Shown here: piece by piece, positions 58,762 to 64,000 of the stretch | How the letters are laid out: every line of letters starts with the position of its first letter | How positions within the stretch are numbered: position 1 is the stretch's first letter | Notes under the pieces: generated by a model | What the model saw: only the letters and a program-made list of their open reading frames with translations | Database searches by the model: none | What the model was told of the DNA's origin: nothing | Source of the DNA: Diphasiastrum complanatum | Lineage: Eukaryota > Streptophyta > Lycopodiopsida > Lycopodiales > Lycopodiaceae | Length of the DNA: 64,000 bases | NCBI GenBank assembly: GCA_029204225.1 | Contig: CM055096.1 | Location: forward strand, 47,069,079-47,133,078 | Direction: 5' to 3' | Program-made: the position numbers and the translations under genes

Positions 58762-60235
58762 TCATCCCACCCCTAATGTGTTGCAGGACCCACTGCAACT
58801 CATATTGGACGATGTCGCTCCGCTTCCGCATTGGCGTCTTCGATCAGCACTTGGAAAAGCGTAGATCCTCGTTTGCTTGCATAAAACCAAGTGTTTATTG
58901 TTGTCAGTCTTTATCAAAAACTGTTTTCACAAATTGTCGCAATTTAACCAGAATGTCTTATTGTTGTAATGGGTTGACATTCTTAAAATTTGGAGAGCTC
59001 TCAACAGCTTCACAACTCTGCATGCATGAGTGCTTCTCGCGTGTCTTCTTTCTTACCACTTGTATCTGCCATTGACGGTTTCATCTTTGGTTTCTTGGCA
59101 AGTTCTAACTTCTGGAAGGTCTGTATCCTCCATTTACTATGGGTGTCTCCGCAGTTCTTTGCTCAGTCAAAGTCCCAGCCTTAAGGAAAACCTTCGATCT
59201 GCAGGTTGCACAAACTTCGATTATCAGTCTCAAGGGGATGGACTCATTCATCAAAATCTGGTGGCAGAAACAGTTTTGGATGGACGGTTTGGTAACGATA
59301 AGGAAACATGACGAAGGCCTGGTGGAAGGGTGAAGGCACTGATAGTTCGACAGTTGCAGCCCTCTTTTCCCCCCCAAAAAAAAAATCCTTTGGTGGGGAT
59401 GTGAAATGGAGTGATAGCTGACCGTATAATTTGTATTAGCTTTGGGATTCCAAAGACAATCAACATGTAGATTGTCCACAATGCCAGACAGGTCTACAGA
59501 ATTACATATGTTTGATTTATTGAACCTGGGAACATAAACATTCACACTACAGAACTCATCAAAAAAAGTATTCAGAACTAGTTCTTCAAGCAATAGAGGC
59601 ATGTCATCAAGCAAGGCGAAATAGCACTTTAGCCTCTCCACTGGTTTCAGACCCTGTTGTGGTTTTTAGCATGCTGTAGGCAAGTTGCCAAACTTTCAGT
59701 GTACAAGCTTAATCTTTCATTTCTCTCCACTGGTTTCAGACCCTTTTGTGGTTTTTAGCATGCTTTAGGCAAGTTGCCAAACTTTCAGTTTACAAGTTTA
59801 ATCTTTCATTTCTTGCATCTGAGAATACAATTTTCCAAAATAACATGTCACTTTCATATTTGGATTTTTTCTTTACTTTGTTTAAAGTAATGTCAAAAAT
59901 AACTATAGCCAGGTGAGGTGAAGTAGCTCTTCATTTGCTGTGTGTTGGGGTTCTATGTTTCTTATCATGCGCAAGTTGGTTCACTAGCCAGCTTTGCAAA
60001 TGCCGTTTTTTGCAGCCTCTCACTTTTGTGCATCTCCTAGAGTGTCAAAGCTCTCACAATGGGCCTTGCATACATACCTTCACGTTCAGTAGAGAACCAA
60101 AAGTTCATAAAATAGGGGACAGAAAAACATAAGCCGTAGTTGACAAGACTTGACTTATTGAAATTTGCATTATGAAACATTGGCATTCTGCGCAAATAAA
60201 AATTATTCCTTTATGCTTGCTTGTTTGCTGGTCAC
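58762..60235. other. No confirmed gene; unidentified minus-strand frame and a tandem duplication
   Basis: A 178-codon frame at 59105-59641 (minus; MERLKCYFALLDDMPLLLEELVLNTFFDEFCSVNVYVP) has no motif that I can name, and its C-terminal part overlaps the duplicated block shared with 55986-56130, so it is probably not a real gene. Remaining sequence has nothing recognisable. Confidence 0.35.
59634..59812. repeat. Tandem duplication, about 85-bp unit, two copies
   Basis: TCTCCACTGGTTTCAGACCC...TTTTTAGCATGCT...AATCTTTCATTTC occurs twice with few differences. Confidence 0.9.
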
Positions 60236-60237
60236 GT

Positions 60238-60815
60238 TCTACCATAGAACCCACGATTCCCAGAACCGTGGGTCCTGGGAACCGTGGAAGAAACCGTACC
60301 ACAGTTCCTAGAACCGTGGTACAGTTCCTCTATTAAATTAAATAATTAATTAATTAATTACCAAATTCACAGATTTCACAGATGATTTCATAGATTTCAC
60401 AGATGATACAGATTTGACAGATTTCACATGATGTACAGATGATTTGACAGATGATACAGATGAATTGACAGATGTGAAATCATCTGAAATCATCACTGAT
60501 TTCACAGATTTCACAGATTTCACATGATGTACAGATGATACAGATGATTTGACAGTTGATTTCACAGATGATACAGATGATTTGAGTCATTTGACAGATG
60601 ATACAGATGATTGACAGATTTCACAGATGATTTCACAAATTTCACAGATTTGTTTGGCCCTTTTCTTGCATATTTTTGGGTTATTTTTGGGGGGGAAACT
60701 AAAATAAAATTTAATTAATTAATCAGTACGGTGCACCACGGTTTTGGGCAAACCTTTTAAAAACCATATGGTTCACTGTACGGTTCTCAGAACCGTGGTG
60801 AACCAATAACGGTTC
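60238..60815. mobile_element. Palindromic element with TAATTAAT borders and minisatellite core
   Basis: The left end is built of short palindromes (CCACGATTCCCAGAACCGTGG, ACCGTGGTACAGTTCC) leading into an AATTAATTAATT run at about 60345. The right end has the inverse order: TTAATTAATTAATC at about 60711, then GTGCACCACGG and GTACGGTTCTCAGAACCGTGG. Between them is a tract of ACAGATGAT / GATTTCACAG units. No protein is encoded. The organisation resembles a non-autonomous TIR element, but I could not define exact ends or a target duplication. Confidence 0.5.
60365..60650. repeat. Minisatellite of ACAGATGAT / TTTCACAGAT units
   Basis: About 285 bases composed almost wholly of 9-10-base units (ACAGATGAT, GATTTCACA, GATTTGACA) in variable order. 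Confidence 0.9.
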
Positions 60816-61225
60816 ATTAATTCTATGCGTTCTACATAAGATTTTGCGTGGCACTTATAAATGGTGCTGGCCACTCTCTGCCAGATGCCCACATAATGCA
60901 TTATATAAATAGGCAAAAAGGGGACCTCACGGTCGAACAACAGAATGTGACAAAGACAATTGGCTACTGCCACTGACAAGCACAACAAAGCATTTTGTGC
61001 TTAGCTCTTCCCTCGCAGCATGAATATGCACAATGCTCCAAAGAGCAGCCCTTCAATTTAGATTTAGATGTTGGCAGCAGCTTGTTATTTGGCCATGTTC
61101 AACCGAATGCAAATTAGCCTGACAAACTTGACATTCAGCAATACATTATTACTATAGATGTTTATCTCATCTAGCCACTTCCATTGAATGGTAACAATGG
61201 AACAATGAAGTTGCCAAATTGGAAA

Positions 61226-61905
<680 letters not shown>

Positions 61906-62557
61906 CTGCTCTCATGCAAAAGATAAACTCCTTATCCACCATAGACCCCTTCACAGCAACATACATATTTGAATAACTTTCAAATGATGAAAGGAAAGTG
62001 AGTCAAAGTAACAACCAAAATGTGTCAGAGCTTCACCATACTAAATAACTTCAAAGTATGTCTACTTATTTGGGCTAGTGCTTCGCTGCCAGCTCCAACA
62101 AACAAATCCACCAAGATCTTGTCTACTGCTATTTAAAAGTTGGCAAAACAGTTCCAAAACTCCTAAAAGCATAGAAGTTTGCTTTACCATTCAGTAATGT
62201 CATATGCTGGCTATTTTGAGTGGCAGTAGGTTATATCAAGAGGCATGCAATAAGTAGACAATGTCAAAATGACCTTCACGGGCTTCAAATTCTCTTGAAG
62301 GGATCCATAACAAGCCTATAAGATACTACCAAGTTATATCAGAACAGCCTTCCAGATCCTCAGCATTCCAAAAACGCCTGAACCAAATCATTGCTTACTT
62401 TTTTAGAGAAAAATCAGGTTAAACCCTGATCTCAGCTGTATTCGAGCGGTGCACATTATAGAGAGTGCAGGGAGGAGCTACAGGAGGATAGCTATAGGAG
62501 GATGACTTCAGTGAGGGAGGGGGAGGTATCCATGCATTTGCTATCAAATAAAAAGGG

Positions 62558-62948
62558 TGTTTGTAGCATGCTATTAGGGGTTATAGATAATCGTCATAAA
62601 AAATTAGAGCTATTTTTTCTAATTCTCTCAGAATATGTAAGTCTGTTTATTTAAACGCTCGACCTATATTTCTGTTTTTAGCAGTTTTCTTACTTTACTC
62701 TGTACACGCAGTATGTGTCAGTATCACCTTCATGACACGGTTAGTAGTGAGTCGGGATACGTCCCGTAACAGGGTCCGACCTACCATGCAGCAGAAACCC
62801 CAAAAATACTGATGACTATATGTACTGCTTTTCTCTCTTTGGGAATATAGTTCACTAGCATGCTTCTTGGGTTTTTGTGTGCTCTCTCTTTCAGCTACTG
62901 TTTAGCCTGTGAATTAGCTGGCGTTTACTGTAGGAACAATCATTGACA
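62558..62948 (+). mobile_element. Probable copia LTR (about 391 bp)
   Basis: Starts TGTTTGTAGCATG and ends ATTGACA directly before TGATATCAGAGC (62949-62960), a near-match to the initiator tRNA-Met primer site. No gag or pol was recognised in the following kilobase. It may be a TRIM-like or truncated element. Confidence 0.5.
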
Positions 62949-62960
62949 TGATATCAGAGC

Positions 62961-64000
62961 CAAGGTCGAAAGCAGTTCGACGTTAGTTGAACAGGCTATG
63001 AAGCTGCTAACAGAAAAGTGCACATAACAGAAGCAATTCTCCACAAATTGATGAGCTGTTTGGTGCTGGATAAACCTAGCAAAAGTTGTTGGACAGTCAG
63101 GGTGGTCGTAGCAATTTAAAACACGGTGTTTGGTTAAACAACAGCTCTTAAATTGCATGGAATATGGCTGGTTTTGACAGGTAGGGTTTAGAGACTCGAA
63201 ATTTTCTCCACATAGAATAGAATTCGGTGCTGTAAATCTGAAGCACAAGTCGCCTAGCTACTGCAATCCAGCTAGCAAGAGGCCATGCTAAGCCATGGAG
63301 AGGTCTTGAAGATCCTCCTTCAGCGTGCCCAAATCATGTGTATCGTTGGATTTTGGATCCTTTGAATCTCTAGTAGAGATTAATCAAGTGTGGACCTTTA
63401 GATGTGAAGCAACGGTCCAGATCTTGTTGAAAGGGCCCAAAGCATTTTTGAAGGCCATCTTGCCATGCAACTTCTTTAAGAATCTTCAAGTTTGAAGATG
63501 TGAAAGGGACCCGACAGGAGAATGTCGTGTTGAAGTGAACTTGACTTCAAACTGAAGTTGTATTTTAAAAGCTGATTTTTAAACTATTTTGTGTGTGCCC
63601 ATAATTTGGGCTACACTTATCGGATTTGACCCAAAGAAGGGCACCTAGATTGTACCTGCAAGTACGGTACCGAAAAACATAGTGATTGCTGCGGAGAAAC
63701 CATTGGGAGGATGTCAAAAGTCATTTGACCCTTTCAGGGGGCAGGTCGTTGATAGTGTACAGTGGAAAGCATTTTCAGTTTTGCGGTGATCTTGGCTGGC
63801 TTTCAACTTGCCACCTCAGCGGCGAGGGGCCTGGAAAGGGAAAATTAGCAGGTCATTATCTTGAGTTTTTGACGTCACCATTATACTCGGAGCACTTTTT
63901 TAGCCTTCAGGTGCGTTTTTGAGCCGTTTTGAGATGGCAAATGTGAACAAGTCAATTTTGGGTGAGGCTAGCAAGTTGGATTGCATTTCCAACTATAGCA
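62961..64000. other. No gene recognised
   Basis: Downstream of the primer site I see only short frames (for example 63686-63922) with no known motif. If TPI is intact, this is intron or TE interior. Confidence 0.35.

Noticed and set aside
60350-60565. Ser/Val/Lys-rich open frame on the minus strand
   Set aside because: Pure translation of the ACAGATGAT minisatellite.

Overview
This 64-kb window is nuclear DNA of a land plant. The evidence is three spliced plant genes with GT-AG introns (a ZNF511-type C2H2 protein, a plastid FatB acyl-ACP thioesterase and cytosolic triosephosphate isomerase), lying far apart in a dense mass of nested and decayed LTR retrotransposons. Long introns, layered insertions and low gene density fit a large, repeat-rich genome. 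A fern or other non-flowering plant is my guess from the FatB and ZNF511 wording, but the sequence alone does not settle it.

Layout. 0-1.2 kb: end of a Ty3/gypsy chromovirus. 2.6-3.4 kb: 3' exons of the ZNF511-like gene (+). 4.4-5.8 kb: copia LTR and gag remnant (-). 6.4-14.1 kb: a gypsy element (1169-bp LTR, tRNA-type primer site, minisatellite leader, gag) whose gag is interrupted by a copia element at 9.2-13.06 kb. 14.1-15.3 kb: copia integrase fragment with D-D-E intact. 15.3-18.7 kb: truncated copia with gag, protease and integrase. 18.7-24.3 kb: an LTR-flanked element with no recognisable protein, carrying a nested LTR. 25.7-30.5 kb: copia element on the minus strand that has lost its integrase. 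30.8-31.9 kb: Ulp1-type cysteine protease gene or remnant. 32.6-33.06 kb: foldback element. 36.4-44.1 kb: FatB gene (-), six coding exons assembled in frame to 480 aa. 46-48 kb: LTR fragments. 48.1-51.6 kb: gypsy pol (-) carrying a solo LTR with a perfect 5-bp target duplication. 51.6-53.4 kb: 3' end of a copia element. 53.66-55.15 kb: PIF1-like helicase C-terminus followed by an exonuclease-endonuclease-phosphatase domain (-), the hallmark of Helentron/Helitron2-type rolling-circle elements. 55.5-58.8 kb: rearranged copies of the 6.4-kb gypsy LTR. 60.2-60.8 kb: palindromic element with a minisatellite core. 61.2-61.9 kb: last three exons of cytosolic TPI (-). 62.6-62.95 kb: probable copia LTR and primer site.

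Function. Only FatB looks complete and plausibly active. It would release saturated fatty acids from acyl carrier protein in plastids. TPI (glycolysis) and the ZNF511-like gene are each represented by their 3' part. There is no operon or pathway cluster. The other coding stretches are transposon proteins, most with stops, frameshifts or deletions. The observations I rate highest are the Helentron-type helicase-endonuclease remnant, a paired CACATGTG/CACGTG motif spaced about 20 bp in several different LTRs, and an LTR apparently split by a 1.7-kb inversion that also carries the Ulp1-like gene.
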